In this document: positions 1-11,467 of the stretch, in pieces
Numbering within the stretch: the first letter of the stretch is position 1
Layout of the letters: every line of letters starts with the position of its first letter
Assembly: GCF_002291425.1 (NCBI RefSeq)
Contig: NZ_CP014136.1
Coordinates: 310,001 to 374,000 of the forward strand
DNA length: 64,000 bases
Reading direction: 5' to 3'
Source: Gibbsiella quercinecans
Lineage (GTDB): Bacteria; Pseudomonadota; Gammaproteobacteria; Enterobacterales; Enterobacteriaceae
Position numbers and translations under genes: made by a program
The notes under the pieces: model-generated
Told to the model about the DNA's origin: nothing
What the model saw: only the letters and a program-made list of their open reading frames with translations
Databases searched by the model: none

Positions 1-744
1 CAGATACTGCCGGAAGATTTTCAGATCGATCTCGGTGTAGCAGTCATCGGCAATGCCCTGATCCTTAATGAAATAGCAGGGAAACGTGGCGCGCGAGATA
101 ATGTATTGCGAGCCTTCATGCACCGTGAGGTTGGCGATACCGCGCGTCCCTTCCAGCACCAGATCGCGCCGGTCTGCATACGGGAAGCGGGAATTGTCTT
201 CACGCACCAGGAACAGATGCAACCAATCGCAACTGGCCGCGGCCTGCTGCACCAAATACTGATGGCCGCGGGTGAAAGGGTTGGCGTTCATCACGATGCT
301 GCCGATTTTTCCCCCCGGGCGGCGCAGCGTGGCCAACTTGGCGGCGTAGCGCCGCAGGCGGCATGGGCTGTTTTCCATCAGCACCACAATCCCCGGCACG
401 CTGACGATGGGATAAAACCCGCACTGCCGGAATAAATGTTCGTTTTGCGTTTTGGTGTAGATAAACAATTTGGTGTGATGGCGCTCATAGGCCAGATTCA
501 CCAGCTCCGTCGCCAGCGTCAGCGCCAACCCTTCGCCCCGTAACGCCGGGCTGATGGCGACACATTTGATAATGTTGTCGGCAATGCCGCCACAGGCGAC
601 CAATTTATCGTTCTGCGTCACGGTAATAAATATTTCGACCGTGGTATCTATATTCAGGTCATTATTACGCAGGAACGCTTTTATCTCTGAAATAGCCTTA
701 TGGTCCGAACGTTTTACCCGATTAAATACGGTATCGCCCAACAT
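1..744 (-). CDS. citC: [citrate (pro-3S)-lyase] ligase, 3' part outside window
   Basis: Citrate lyase ligase acetylates the thiol of the citrate lyase acyl-carrier prosthetic group and so switches on anaerobic citrate cleavage in the cytoplasm. Translating the minus strand from the ATG at 744 gives MLGDTVFNRVKR and 248 codons open to the left edge. The first 120 residues form a GNAT-like region (ISPALRGEGLALTLATELV). A nucleotidyltransferase region follows, with the motif NANPFTRGHQYLV and the segment DNSRFPYADR, as expected for CitC. The rest of the gene and the citDEF genes that normally follow lie beyond base 1. It is divergent from the dpiA-type regulator at 1059, which is the usual pairing for a citrate fermentation operon. 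Confidence in the family is high; only the C-terminal part is missing. Confidence 0.93.
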   Translation of the reverse strand, partial: MLGDTVFNRVKRSDHKAISEIKAFLRNNDLNIDTTVEIFITVTQNDKLVACGGIADNIIKCVAISPALRGEGLALTLATELVNLAYERHHTKLFIYTKTQNEHLFRQCGFYPIVSVPGIVVLMENSPCRLRRYAAKLATLRRPGGKIGSIVMNANPFTRGHQYLVQQAAASCDWLHLFLVREDNSRFPYADRRDLVLEGTRGIANLTVHEGSQYIISRATFPCYFIKDQGIADDCYTEIDLKIFRQYL

Positions 745-1058
745 GGTTCACTCTCTGAGTAACTAAAAGATAACATTTAAAATACACCAACCCAGAGCAA
801 ACAACATAAAAACACAACATAACAGTTTGAAAAGGATAGATTAAAATACGCACATCGCCAGGCGGTGTATTGAGTTGCACCAGAATAGACAAAAAACGAA
901 GACGATTATTGACCTATTTCACAAACCCACCGACGTCAATAAGTTATTTAATGGTTTTTATTTACTTAATTATTTTTATCGAGTTTATTATCGTGATATC
1001 ATTCAATTCATTAACAATTGGATGTACATTTGGTTAGCATGAGCACATTGCAGGAGGG
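745..1058. promoter_or_regulatory. AT-rich divergent control region between citC and dpiA
   Basis: This 314-base gap has no gene. The part from about 900 to 1020 is very AT-rich, with runs such as TTATTTAATGG and TTTTTATTTACTTAATTA. DpiA/CitB regulators are known to bind AT-rich DNA in such intergenic regions, so binding here is an inference. A good ribosome site (GCAGGAGGG) stands just before the start at 1059. I could not place one convincing -35/-10 pair. Confidence 0.5.
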
Positions 1059-1748
1059 ATGATGGAATGGCTTAATATTTTGATCGTGGAAGATGAAACG
1101 CCGTTGGCGGAGATGCACGCGGAATTCATCAAGCAAAACGGCGGCTGCCGGCAAGTGTGGCTGGCGGGCAACTTGGCGCAGGCACGCGCCATGACCGCAC
1201 GCTTCAAGCCGGATCTGATCCTGCTGGATAACTTCCTCCCCGATGGCCAGGGCATTGAACTGTTGCGCGAATTAGCGCTCAGCGGCTATGGCGGCGGCAT
1301 CGTTTTTATTACCGCGGCCAGCGATATGGATACCGTGGCCGAAGCGCTGCGCTACGGCGTGTTTGATTACCTGATCAAGCCCCTGGCTTACGATCGCCTA
1401 ACGCAGACGCTACAGCGTTTCAGCCAGCGCCACCTGGCGCTGAAAGACAAAGAACGTTTTAACCAGCGCCAGATTGATGAAATGTTCAACACCTATGCCC
1501 GCCATGAGCAACAACTGGCGCTGCCGGTCGGCATTGATGAACTGACGCTGATCAAAGTGCGTGAACTGTTCGCCGATCCGACCACCCGCCACACCGCAGA
1601 AAGCGTGGCGCGGGAAACCGGCATCAGCCGCACCACCGCCCGGCGCTATCTGGAGTTTTGCGCCAGCAACCACCTGCTCAGTGCCGAGATCATCTACGGC
1701 AAAGTCGGCCGCCCGCAGCGTATTTATCACGCCCCCGCCAAGGAGTAA
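1059..1748 (+). CDS. dpiA: DpiA/CitB-family response regulator of citrate fermentation
   Basis: This 229-residue protein has a receiver domain (residues 5-125) with the acidic pocket EDE at 11-13, the phospho-acceptor Asp57 in LLDNFLPDG and the conserved Lys in YLIKPLAY. A C-terminal helix-turn-helix follows (ETGISRTTARRYLEFC) and the protein ends with GKVGRPQRIYH, typical of E. coli DpiA. The start is set by GGAGGG just ahead of tandem ATG codons. Family knowledge: it is phosphorylated by the citrate sensor DpiB/CitA and activates citCDEFXG. No sensor kinase gene lies on either side here; lacZ follows directly. The kinase may be elsewhere or lost. Family assignment is secure. Confidence 0.92.
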   Translation: MMEWLNILIVEDETPLAEMHAEFIKQNGGCRQVWLAGNLAQARAMTARFKPDLILLDNFLPDGQGIELLRELALSGYGGGIVFITAASDMDTVAEALRYGVFDYLIKPLAYDRLTQTLQRFSQRHLALKDKERFNQRQIDEMFNTYARHEQQLALPVGIDELTLIKVRELFADPTTRHTAESVARETGISRTTARRYLEFCASNHLLSAEIIYGKVGRPQRIYHAPAKE

Positions 1749-5036
<3,288 letters not shown>

Positions 5037-5053
5037 ATCTGCCAAAACTCAAC

Positions 5054-5097
5054 GGATTGCACATTCTGCAAGCAAACAATCGCAGAATGTGCAATCC
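5054..5097 (+). terminator. Strong hairpin after lacZ
   Basis: A perfect inverted repeat with 16-base arms (5054-5069 and 5082-5097, GGATTGCACATTCTGC and its complement) and a 12-base loop. It is followed by CCCTTTG rather than a clean T run. It most likely ends lacZ transcription just before the tRNA promoter. Confidence 0.7.
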
Positions 5098-5101
5098 CCC
5101 T

Positions 5102-5130
5102 TTGACATGCCCACAGTAGCCCGCTATGAT
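5102..5130 (+). promoter_or_regulatory. Sigma-70 promoter of tRNA-Asn
   Basis: A perfect TTGACA box (5102-5107), a 17-base spacer and TATGAT (5125-5130). A GC-rich discriminator (TCCCGCCG) follows, as is usual for stringently controlled stable RNA genes. Transcription should start around 5137, about 12 bases before the mature tRNA. Confidence 0.88.
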
Positions 5131-5148
5131 TCCCGCCGTTCACACAAT

Positions 5149-5224
5149 TCCTCTGTAGTTCAGTCGGTAGAACGGCGGACTGTTAATCCGTATGTCACTG
5201 GTTCGAGTCCAGTCAGAGGAGCCA
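5149..5224 (+). tRNA. asnT-like: tRNA-Asn(GTT)
   Basis: A 76-base tRNA with acceptor stem TCCTCTG pairing with CAGAGGA, discriminator G and encoded CCA. The anticodon GTT is at 5182-5184 in the loop TGTTAAT, and the T arm contains GGTTCGAGTCC. This is the standard enterobacterial tRNA-Asn. It is the integration target of the element that begins immediately downstream. The integration leaves the tRNA intact. Confidence 0.98.
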
Positions 5225-5225
5225 A
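5209..5225 (+). other. attL: Attachment site core (attL) of the integrative element
   Basis: The 17-base sequence CCAGTCAGAGGAGCCAA spans the 3' end of tRNA-Asn plus one base. It equals the known core of the yersiniabactin island and ICEKp family at asn tRNA genes. An integrase gene starts about 160 bases downstream. I did not see a second copy in the window, so the other end is probably beyond base 64000. Confidence 0.85.
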
Positions 5226-5385
5226 TTTCTTGTTTTCATGCCTCTTTGCGAATTCTTATGTGATTCAGATTCAATAAGTTAGCGTGAAAAATCTTCCCGA
5301 TGCGTTTTCAATTTTCCCTCTGCATCGGGAGAATTTGGTGGTCAGATTTGGGGTCAGGTTGGTTCGATTATGGAGTGACCCCCAA

Positions 5386-6630
5386 ATGTCTCTTAACGAC
5401 TCGAAAATCCGCAACTTAAAATCATCCGCTAAACCCTTCAAAGTTTCCGATTCTCATGGCCTATACATTTTGGTCAATCCCGGCGGTTCACGTCTTTGGT
5501 ATCTCAAATATCGTATCAATGGCAAAGAGTCCCGCCTCAGTTTAGGCGCTTATCCCGATGTCTCTCTGACCGATGCCCGGCAACAGCGCGACGGCATCCG
5601 CAAACTGCTGGCGCAGAATATCAACCCGGCGCAACAGCGTGCTGCTGAAAAAACTGCTCGTTCACCAGAAAAGAGTTTCAAGACCGTGGCGCTGAGCTGG
5701 CATAAAAGCAACACAACATGGTCGGAGAACCACGCCACCCGCCTGCTTGCTAGCCTGAACAATCATGTTTTTCCGGCGATCGGTAATCAGCCTATCACGG
5801 AACTGAAAACCCGACACTTCACTGCCCTGCTGAAAGGTATTGAGGAAAAAGGTTTGCTGGAAGTTGCGTCCCGCACGCGCCAGCACCTGTGCAACATTAT
5901 GCGTTACGCGGTTCAGCAGGGATGGGTAGAAAGCAATCCGGCGCTGAATCTGGTCGGCGTAACGGCTCCGCCGGTCAGGTGCCATTATCCGGCTCTGCCG
6001 CTGGAGCGTCTGTCTGAGCTGCTGGGGAGTATTGAAGATTATCAGCAAGGCCGGGAACTGACCCGGCTGGCGGTATTGCTCACCCTGCACCTGTTTATCC
6101 GGTCCAGCGAACTGCGTTTCGCAAGGTGGAGTGAAATTGATTTCAGAAACAAGATCTGGACCATTCCCGCCACCCGCGACGCGATTGCCGGCGTCCGCTA
6201 CTCCGGGCGCGGCGCGAAAATGCGCACGCCGCATATCGTGCCGCTGTCCCGGCAAGCCATCGACGTTCTGAAGCAAATTCAAGCGATTTCAGGCCATCTG
6301 GAACTGGTGTTCCCCGGCGACCATAATCCGTATAAACCAGTGTGTGAAAACACGGTCAACAAAGCGCTGCGGCTGATGGGTTATGACACCAAAACGGATG
6401 TCTGCGGTCACGGCTTCCGGACGATGGCCTGTAGCGCCCTGATGGAGTCCGGCCAGTGGTCGCAGGATGCGGTTGAACGCCAGATGAGCCACCAGGAGCG
6501 CAACAGCGTGCGGGCGGCCTATATCCATAAAGCCGCACATCTTGAAGCCCGCAAAGCGATGATGCAGTGGTGGTCGGATTATCTGGATGCATGCCGGGAT
6601 AGATTTATCCCCCCCTATGTCTGGCGCTGA
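5386..6630 (+). CDS. int: P4-type tyrosine recombinase (integrase)
   Basis: It integrates and excises the element at tRNA-Asn. The 414-residue protein has the DUF4102 arm-binding N-terminus (SDSHGLYILVNPGGSRLWYLKYR), a core-binding region (about 100-190) and a C-terminal catalytic domain. Visible catalytic residues are Arg239 in FIRSSELRFARW, His283 in TPHIVPLS, His342/Arg345 in HGFRTMA, His369 in QMSHQE and Tyr379 in VRAAY. The ATG at 5386 gives the normal family start (MSLNDSKIRNLK). The frame is open back to 5284, but the extra 34 residues are not integrase-like. It ends at a good terminator. Position and type match ICEKp1/ICEEc1 integrases. Confidence 0.95.
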   Translation: MSLNDSKIRNLKSSAKPFKVSDSHGLYILVNPGGSRLWYLKYRINGKESRLSLGAYPDVSLTDARQQRDGIRKLLAQNINPAQQRAAEKTARSPEKSFKTVALSWHKSNTTWSENHATRLLASLNNHVFPAIGNQPITELKTRHFTALLKGIEEKGLLEVASRTRQHLCNIMRYAVQQGWVESNPALNLVGVTAPPVRCHYPALPLERLSELLGSIEDYQQGRELTRLAVLLTLHLFIRSSELRFARWSEIDFRNKIWTIPATRDAIAGVRYSGRGAKMRTPHIVPLSRQAIDVLKQIQAISGHLELVFPGDHNPYKPVCENTVNKALRLMGYDTKTDVCGHGFRTMACSALMESGQWSQDAVERQMSHQERNSVRAAYIHKAAHLEARKAMMQWWSDYLDACRDRFIPPYVWR

Positions 6631-6685
6631 TGGGACAAAGCGTAAGGTTGTCTTATCATTAAATCCTGCAATTGACGCGTAAATT

Positions 6686-6719
6686 AAAAGCAGATCTGGC
6701 CAGTTAATGATCTGCTTTT
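6686..6719 (+). terminator. Rho-independent terminator after int
   Basis: Inverted repeat with arms AAAAGCAGATC (6686-6696) and GATCTGCTTTT (6709-6719), followed by CTTCT. The T-rich right side and A-rich left side could stop transcription from both directions. Confidence 0.82.
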
Positions 6720-7091
6720 CTTCTGCTCCAATAATCAGAAAAAATCACTGCAGACGAACCCATACCTTTAAACACATCTCTACCTCATAGCAAATCAGCA
6801 GTCTCAGGATCTGGTCGGGAACTCACGCGGATTAAATTCTTACCTGCCAGAAGCGCTACGCGTTCCCTGGACATGGGTTCAACCTGGCTCGTCAGATGCA
6901 TCCTGTATTTTAATCCCTGCCTGTAAAGCCCCCCTTCCGCATGACAAGGCACAGCAAATACCTGGTAAGTCTGTCAGCTATTTCTGCTATCTCCTTCCTC
7001 TCTTGCGTTATGCCCGGAGTACAGCTAATTCGGCTCCATAATCCTCGCAAGGTAATTTATTCCTGAGAAAACTTTAGCGGACACAACCCGC
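6720..7091. other. Gene-free stretch between int and the LysR gene
   Basis: About 370 bases with no open frame that looks like protein, no tRNA-like structure and no repeat I can support. It marks the boundary between the integrase end and the first cargo block. Confidence 0.5.
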
Positions 7092-7997
7092 TTACCCGGC
7101 TCCCAGTCCTTTACGCTTTGCCATATCAATAAACGCACGCAGCTTGGGCTGAGCCTGTGTTCTGGCCGGGAAATAAAGATATACGCCGGTGGTCGGCTGG
7201 ATAAAATCTCTCAATACTGACTCAAGACGTCCCTCAGCCAGATCGTCAGCGGCCTCAATGTCAGCCACATAAGCAAGGCCTAAGCCCTGCCGGGCGAACG
7301 ACAATAACGACGCACGGTCATTGACGACGATACGGCCTGGCATATCCACGAAGAAATCACGGCCGCTGCGATTGAATTCCCACCGATGCCGTTGTCCCGA
7401 CGAGACAAAGCGGTAAATGAGGCCTTCATGCTGCGTCAGTTCTTCAGGATTTCGGGGCCGCCCGGCCCTCGCCAAATAAGCTGATGAGCCAACCACGGAC
7501 CAACGGAGGTCCGGTGTGAGTCTCACGGCCACCATATCTTTCTCAACCGTTTCTCCTAACCGGATACCGGCGTCATAAAGCCCGCTCGCCAGATCAACCG
7601 TTCCCTCATCAATCGACAGCTCCAGCGTGACCTCCGGATAAGCGCGGCAATAATCCGGTACAAATGGCTCAACGAGCAACATCATTGCAATACGTGTCAT
7701 GGTCAGGCGTAAGGTGCCCGTCGGATGCGTCTGGTAGTTTGACAGATACGCCAGTGCATCGCCGATTTCGGCGGTGGCGGGCTGGAGACGCTCAAACAGC
7801 GCGAGGCCGGGCTCCGTCAGGGCTACGCTACGGGTTGTTCGCTGGAACAGCACGACACCATGTCGCTGCTCGAACTGCTGGACAGCCTTGCTGACCGCCG
7901 TCGAAGAAATGTTCAGCACCTGCGCGGCCCGGGTAAAACTCAGGTATTTAGCAACGGTGAGGAACGGAATGATACCGTCGAGTTGATCTTTTTGCAT
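7092..7997 (-). CDS. LysR-family transcriptional regulator
   Basis: A 301-residue LysR regulator. The N-terminal winged helix (residues 1-65) reads FLTVAKYLSFTRAAQVLNIS and AVSKAVQQFEQRHGVVLFQR. The effector-binding domain (about 90-295) follows and includes the typical DLASGLYDAGIRLGE segment. It belongs to the group that usually regulates adjacent oxidoreductases. It is divergent from an SDR relic (8124), an NTF2-like protein (8279) and an SDR (8986), with 126 bases between, and probably controls them. The GC content here is higher than in the catabolic locus that follows, so the two parts of this cargo block probably have different origins. The effector is unknown. Confidence 0.9.
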   Translation of the reverse strand: MQKDQLDGIIPFLTVAKYLSFTRAAQVLNISSTAVSKAVQQFEQRHGVVLFQRTTRSVALTEPGLALFERLQPATAEIGDALAYLSNYQTHPTGTLRLTMTRIAMMLLVEPFVPDYCRAYPEVTLELSIDEGTVDLASGLYDAGIRLGETVEKDMVAVRLTPDLRWSVVGSSAYLARAGRPRNPEELTQHEGLIYRFVSSGQRHRWEFNRSGRDFFVDMPGRIVVNDRASLLSFARQGLGLAYVADIEAADDLAEGRLESVLRDFIQPTTGVYLYFPARTQAQPKLRAFIDMAKRKGLGAG

Positions 7998-8123
7998 TGC
8001 TAATTATAAACCCTGAGTTGATAGCCCATCCCGCTTTACGCAGTTTATCAACCCAATCCCATAAAGTAACCTCGTCTTTCATCGCACGGCAATTGTTGCT
8101 CCAACCGCAGGGAGGATAGTGCT

Positions 8124-8246
8124 ATGACCGTTCGTACCTGGATTATCACCGGCGTCAACAGAAGCTTTGGCCGACGACGGATGAAGGAACAGCTTCTAAA
8201 ACGTGGTGAACGCGTTGCCGGAACCACCCGTAACAGGAATTCATAA
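8124..8246 (+). pseudogene. Truncated SDR N-terminus (first relic)
   Basis: A 40-codon frame with its own ribosome site (GGAGGATAGTGCT). It begins MTVRTWIITGVNRSFGRR and includes LLKRGERVAGTTR. It lines up with the start of the intact SDR at 8986 (MTQRTWFITGVNSGFGRL, ERGDRVAGTAR) but stops after 40 residues and lacks the active site. It is the first gene divergent from the LysR regulator, so it sits where a LysR-controlled SDR would be expected. Confidence 0.75.
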
Positions 8247-8278
8247 ATCAGTCTGGATAAAAAAATGAGGATATCACT

Positions 8279-8806
8279 ATGAAAATAATCGATACCGGGC
8301 GACGCGCCATCCTGTCCATTAGCTTCGCCGCAACACTATTTGCGCTGTTCTTCGCACCGCTGGCATTAGCACAAAACGCGACGGATACCACCGCGTCGAA
8401 CAAACAGAAAGTCGAGGCGGCGCTGACCGCCTGGAGCCGTGGCACAGGCAGCGTCCTGAGCGTTCTGTCGGAAGATATCAAGTGGACGATTCCCGGCCAC
8501 TCACTCATTGCTGGAACGACCGTTGGCAAGGACGAACTGAATGCGAAAATCAATGTTCCCTTCGGAGCCCGCTTTGCCCGGTCAAATGACAAATTCCGCC
8601 CGGTCACTATCAAAGGCATCTATGGCGACGGAGACATGGTGATCGCGTACTTCCAGGGGCGTGGGATTGCCAACGATGGCAAGCCTTATGTCAACAATTA
8701 CGCGTGGTTTCTCAAAATGAAAGACGGCCTGGCCGTCGAGGGAACCGCGTTTTTCGATAGCGTTGCGTTCAATGATCTCTGGACGCGCGTGCCTGTCAGT
8801 AATTAA
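8279..8806 (+). CDS. Secreted SnoaL/NTF2-like protein
   Basis: A 175-residue protein with a clear signal peptide (residues 1-32: a positive start, a hydrophobic stretch, then PLALAQN), so it should act in the periplasm. The rest has the size and pattern of a SnoaL-like NTF2 fold (KVEAALTAWSRGTGSVLSVLSEDIKWTIPGHS, then ending in a DGLAVEGTAFFDSVAFNDLW region). Family members are often ketosteroid-isomerase-like enzymes or small-molecule binders. The substrate cannot be read from the sequence. It lies 32 bases after an SDR relic and 179 bases before an intact SDR, and is probably cotranscribed with them under the divergent LysR regulator. The start at 8279 follows AATGAGGATATCACT. Confidence 0.75.
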   Translation: MKIIDTGRRAILSISFAATLFALFFAPLALAQNATDTTASNKQKVEAALTAWSRGTGSVLSVLSEDIKWTIPGHSLIAGTTVGKDELNAKINVPFGARFARSNDKFRPVTIKGIYGDGDMVIAYFQGRGIANDGKPYVNNYAWFLKMKDGLAVEGTAFFDSVAFNDLWTRVPVSN

Positions 8807-8985
8807 AGGACGCGAATAATGGTATCCCCCGCCATAGCTCAGGTAAGCCGTCCGGGAGGGACTACATGGCTGCACGCCGCACCGGGCCCTATCAAGACGA
8901 GGCCACTGCAATATGCGCGCCGCTGTACAAGTAGTCTGAATATGCTGGATGACAGCGCGATACTTTCAACTGTTAGGAGAAATAT

Positions 8986-9822
8986 ATGACTCAACGTACC
9001 TGGTTCATCACCGGCGTGAACAGCGGCTTTGGCCGACTGATGACGGAACAACTTCTGGAGCGTGGCGATCGTGTTGCCGGCACCGCCCGCAAGATGGATG
9101 CATTAAGCGACCTGCAGGAAAAATATGGCGATCGGCTCTGGCTTGAACAGCTTGATCTGACCGATACTCCGGAAATTTGTCGCGTCGTCGATGCGGCTTT
9201 CGCCCACTTTGGCCACATCGATGTGGTGGTCAATAATGCCGGATATGGCCTGGTTGGCGCGGCCGAAGAATTGCTGGATGAGCAGATAATCCATCAACTC
9301 AATACCAATGTGGTGGGCTCAATACAGGTGGTACGCGCAGCATTGCCACATCTGCGTGCCCAGGGAGGCGGCAGGATCCTGCAGCTATCCAGTATGGGCG
9401 GACAGTGGGCCATGCCGGGTCTTTCGCTGTACCACGCATCAAAATGGGCGGTGGAAGGCTTCTTCGAATCCACGATGCAGGACATTGCACCATTCAATAT
9501 CCAGGTAACCCTTATCGAACCGGGCAGCGCGCGCACTGAATTCGCCGCGAACAGCGCGGCCATTTCCCCAGCCATGGACGTCTATGCGCAAACCCCCGCC
9601 GGTGCGGTGCGGCGCGTCATTGAGCCGGGCTTCAGAGGCCAGCCGGGGGATGCGGCGAAGATGGCGCAAGCAATGATCGTCTCGGTCGATCAAGTCCCCG
9701 CGCCGAAACGCCTTGCACTTGGCTCAGATGCCTACAACAACATAAAAGCAGCCCTCACCGAACGGCTTGCCGCACTGGAAGCGCAGAAGGATATTGCCTT
9801 TTCCACCGACTTCCCGGCCTGA
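8986..9822 (+). CDS. Short-chain dehydrogenase/reductase
   Basis: A 278-residue classical SDR using NAD(P). The cofactor motif TGVNSGFG is at residues 8-15, NNAGYG is near 85, and the catalytic Ser is in LQLSSMGG with Tyr/Lys in YHASKWAVEG. The length and C-terminal region (LIEPGSARTEF) fit oxidoreductases that act on small carbonyl compounds. It starts at an ATG with AGGAGAAATAT ahead of it. Degraded relatives lie on both sides (8124 and 9846), so this is the surviving member of a tandem family. The substrate is not identifiable. Confidence 0.9.
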   Translation: MTQRTWFITGVNSGFGRLMTEQLLERGDRVAGTARKMDALSDLQEKYGDRLWLEQLDLTDTPEICRVVDAAFAHFGHIDVVVNNAGYGLVGAAEELLDEQIIHQLNTNVVGSIQVVRAALPHLRAQGGGRILQLSSMGGQWAMPGLSLYHASKWAVEGFFESTMQDIAPFNIQVTLIEPGSARTEFAANSAAISPAMDVYAQTPAGAVRRVIEPGFRGQPGDAAKMAQAMIVSVDQVPAPKRLALGSDAYNNIKAALTERLAALEAQKDIAFSTDFPA

Positions 9823-9845
9823 TTAACCTTTAAAGGATTGGATAT

Positions 9846-10050
9846 ATGACACAGCGAAACGGATTATCACCGGTATAAGCAGCGGCTTCGGTCGCCATTT
9901 GACCGAAGCGTCGCAGGAACCTTCCGCCAGTTGAACAGTGTGGATGATTTGAAGTCCCGTTACGGCGATCGCTTGTGCTTGACTACCCTGGACATTACCT
10001 ACACCCCGGACATTCACCATATCATTGAGCAGGCCTTTTGCGAATTTTCA
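9846..10050 (+). pseudogene. Decayed SDR (second relic)
   Basis: Another damaged copy of the SDR at 8986. It opens with ATGACACAGCG, shifts frame almost at once, and then reads RIITGISSGFGRHLTEA. After a deletion comes NSVDDLKSRYGDRLCLTTLDI and a TPDIHHIIEQAF segment that matches the start of the intact enzyme (DLQEKYGDRLWLEQLDLTDT). It ends around 10050. It cannot make an active enzyme. Confidence 0.75.
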
Positions 10051-10289
10051 TCAAAAACGCTTTGTGTCTTCACAAGGCGTACCCCATTAGCCCACACAGG
10101 CTCCTGCGAAGCCAGGAGACATGTATGTTATTTCCTCGCCATAACCGCAGAGCACCGCTCACCTGCCGGGAATAGACATAGAACATGCCTCCCATTAATA
10201 CTACAAACTTAACACGCGATTTGGCTGGTGAGTTCAATGGCATTACACACAAATAAAAGAGAGTCTCTACAACAAAAATGAAAAAGCTC

Positions 10290-10303
10290 TATCACAAGTG
10301 ATA
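10290..10303 (+). promoter_or_regulatory. Inverted-repeat activator site (UAS) for the sigma-54 regulator
   Basis: A perfect 14-base palindrome, TATCACAAGTGATA, about 95 bases upstream of the -24/-12 element at 10398. Two closely related sites stand at 14908 and 14926, upstream of the second -24/-12 element. Position and repetition are what an enhancer-type activator site would show. The assignment to the regulator at 12959 is inference. Confidence 0.72.
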
Positions 10304-10397
10304 TATCCGAAACGACAAGCGAATACCTCATCTCCTCCATTCATATTAATTTACCTTTAAAACAACAAGTTAAAAAATCACACCTGCCCTTATAAAT

Positions 10398-10412
10398 TGG
10401 CATGAGTCATGC
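10398..10412 (+). promoter_or_regulatory. Sigma-54 (-24/-12) promoter
   Basis: TGGCATGAGTCATGC has the invariant GG and GC at the right spacing. It matches the TGGCACG-N4-TTGC consensus except for two positions. The expected transcription start is near 10424, giving a leader of about 55 bases before the lyase gene at 10479. Confidence 0.82.
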
Positions 10413-10478
10413 GTTATACGTTTGGCGGCAAATAATTTTATTTGCCAATATCACTCCAGATACAGCAAAGGAAAAGAT

Positions 10479-11360
10479 ATGACTGGCATGGGTAGTAAGC
10501 TAAAACAGAGGCTCTCACAGAAAGACATCCTGATTGCTCCTGGTGCGCATGATGTACTCACCGCAAAGATAATTGAAGACACAGGTTTCGAAGCTGTTTA
10601 TATGACCGGTTATGGTTCAGCCGCCAGTATTCTGGGACAGCCCGATGTCGGCCTGCTGACACAGGTTGAAATGGCGACACGCGCCAGGAATATTGTTGAA
10701 CGCGTTAATATTCCCGTGATCGCTGATGCTGATACCGGTTTTGGTAATGCCATTAATGTCATCCGCACGACGCGTTTGTATGAGGATGCCGGGGTGGCCA
10801 TGATGCAGCTTGAAGACCAGATTGCGCCGAAAAAATGCGGCCATATGCTGGGCCGTGAAGTTGTCCCGCCTGAAGAAATGGTGGGAAAAATACAGGCAGC
10901 CTGCGATGCCCGCCGGGGCGATATGTTAATTATGGCCCGGACCGATGCTCGGACAAACTATGGCCTGGACGAAGCCATTCGTCGTGGCAAGGCTTATGAA
11001 CAGGCTGGCGCGGATGTACTTTTTATAGAGTCTGTGGAATCGGAAGAAGAGATGCGGATCGTGACCCGAAGTTTCAACGTCCCGGTGCTGGCGAATATGC
11101 TTGAACATGGACGGACGCCTTTGTTGCCGGCACCAAAGCTGCAGGAAATCGGTTACCGGCTGGTCATCTTTTGTGTCGCCTCAGTGTATGCGGAAGCCTA
11201 TGCCGTAACGGAATTGATGAAAACATTAAAACAACACGGCACCACCGAAAGTTTCCTGCCCAAAATGATCCCTTTCGAAGAGTTTAACCGATTAACAGGA
11301 TTGCCGGAAATTCGTCTCGCAGAAGAAAAATATAACACCGGGCGAAAAGCCAGTTACTGA
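10479..11360 (+). CDS. Isocitrate lyase/PEP mutase superfamily C-C lyase
   Basis: A 293-residue member of the isocitrate lyase/PEP mutase superfamily. These enzymes cleave 2-hydroxy-dicarboxylates or related acids with Mg2+. Visible motifs: MTGYGSAAS near residue 40, the metal site VIADADTGFGN near 85, and KKCGH with the lyase-type catalytic Cys near 120, which argues against a PEP mutase. The length fits methylisocitrate lyase and 2,3-dimethylmalate lyase rather than isocitrate lyase. I chose the ATG at 10479 with AAAGGAAAAG upstream; the frame is open to 10422. It is first in its arm of the catabolic locus, behind a sigma-54 promoter, and is followed by a transporter. Known dimethylmalate lyases give propionate and pyruvate. 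The substrate here is unproven. Confidence 0.85.
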   Translation: MTGMGSKLKQRLSQKDILIAPGAHDVLTAKIIEDTGFEAVYMTGYGSAASILGQPDVGLLTQVEMATRARNIVERVNIPVIADADTGFGNAINVIRTTRLYEDAGVAMMQLEDQIAPKKCGHMLGREVVPPEEMVGKIQAACDARRGDMLIMARTDARTNYGLDEAIRRGKAYEQAGADVLFIESVESEEEMRIVTRSFNVPVLANMLEHGRTPLLPAPKLQEIGYRLVIFCVASVYAEAYAVTELMKTLKQHGTTESFLPKMIPFEEFNRLTGLPEIRLAEEKYNTGRKASY

Positions 11361-11376
11361 TAATTGAAAAACAAGA

Positions 11377-11415
11377 AATGACAGATGGGAAGGGGTAGCT
11401 CCTCTATCTGTCATT
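11377..11415 (+). terminator. Hairpin between lyase and transporter genes
   Basis: Inverted repeat AATGACAGAT (11377-11386) against ATCTGTCATT (11406-11415) with a 19-base loop, then CTTAT. It may partly end transcription or stabilise the upstream message, since the transporter at 11468 has no clear promoter of its own. Confidence 0.55.
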
Positions 11416-11467
11416 CTTATCAGAGAAATAATAACACTCTCTGGTTATCCTACTTATTGAGGTTGAA

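Noticed and set aside
5284..5385. N-terminal extension of the integrase
   Set aside because: The extra residues are not integrase-like; the ATG at 5386 gives the family start.
8819..8989. A 56-codon frame between the NTF2-like gene and the SDR, with AAAGGA ahead of its ATG and its stop overlapping the SDR start
   Set aside because: The protein looks random in composition and resembles nothing; a leader or coupling role is possible but unsupported.
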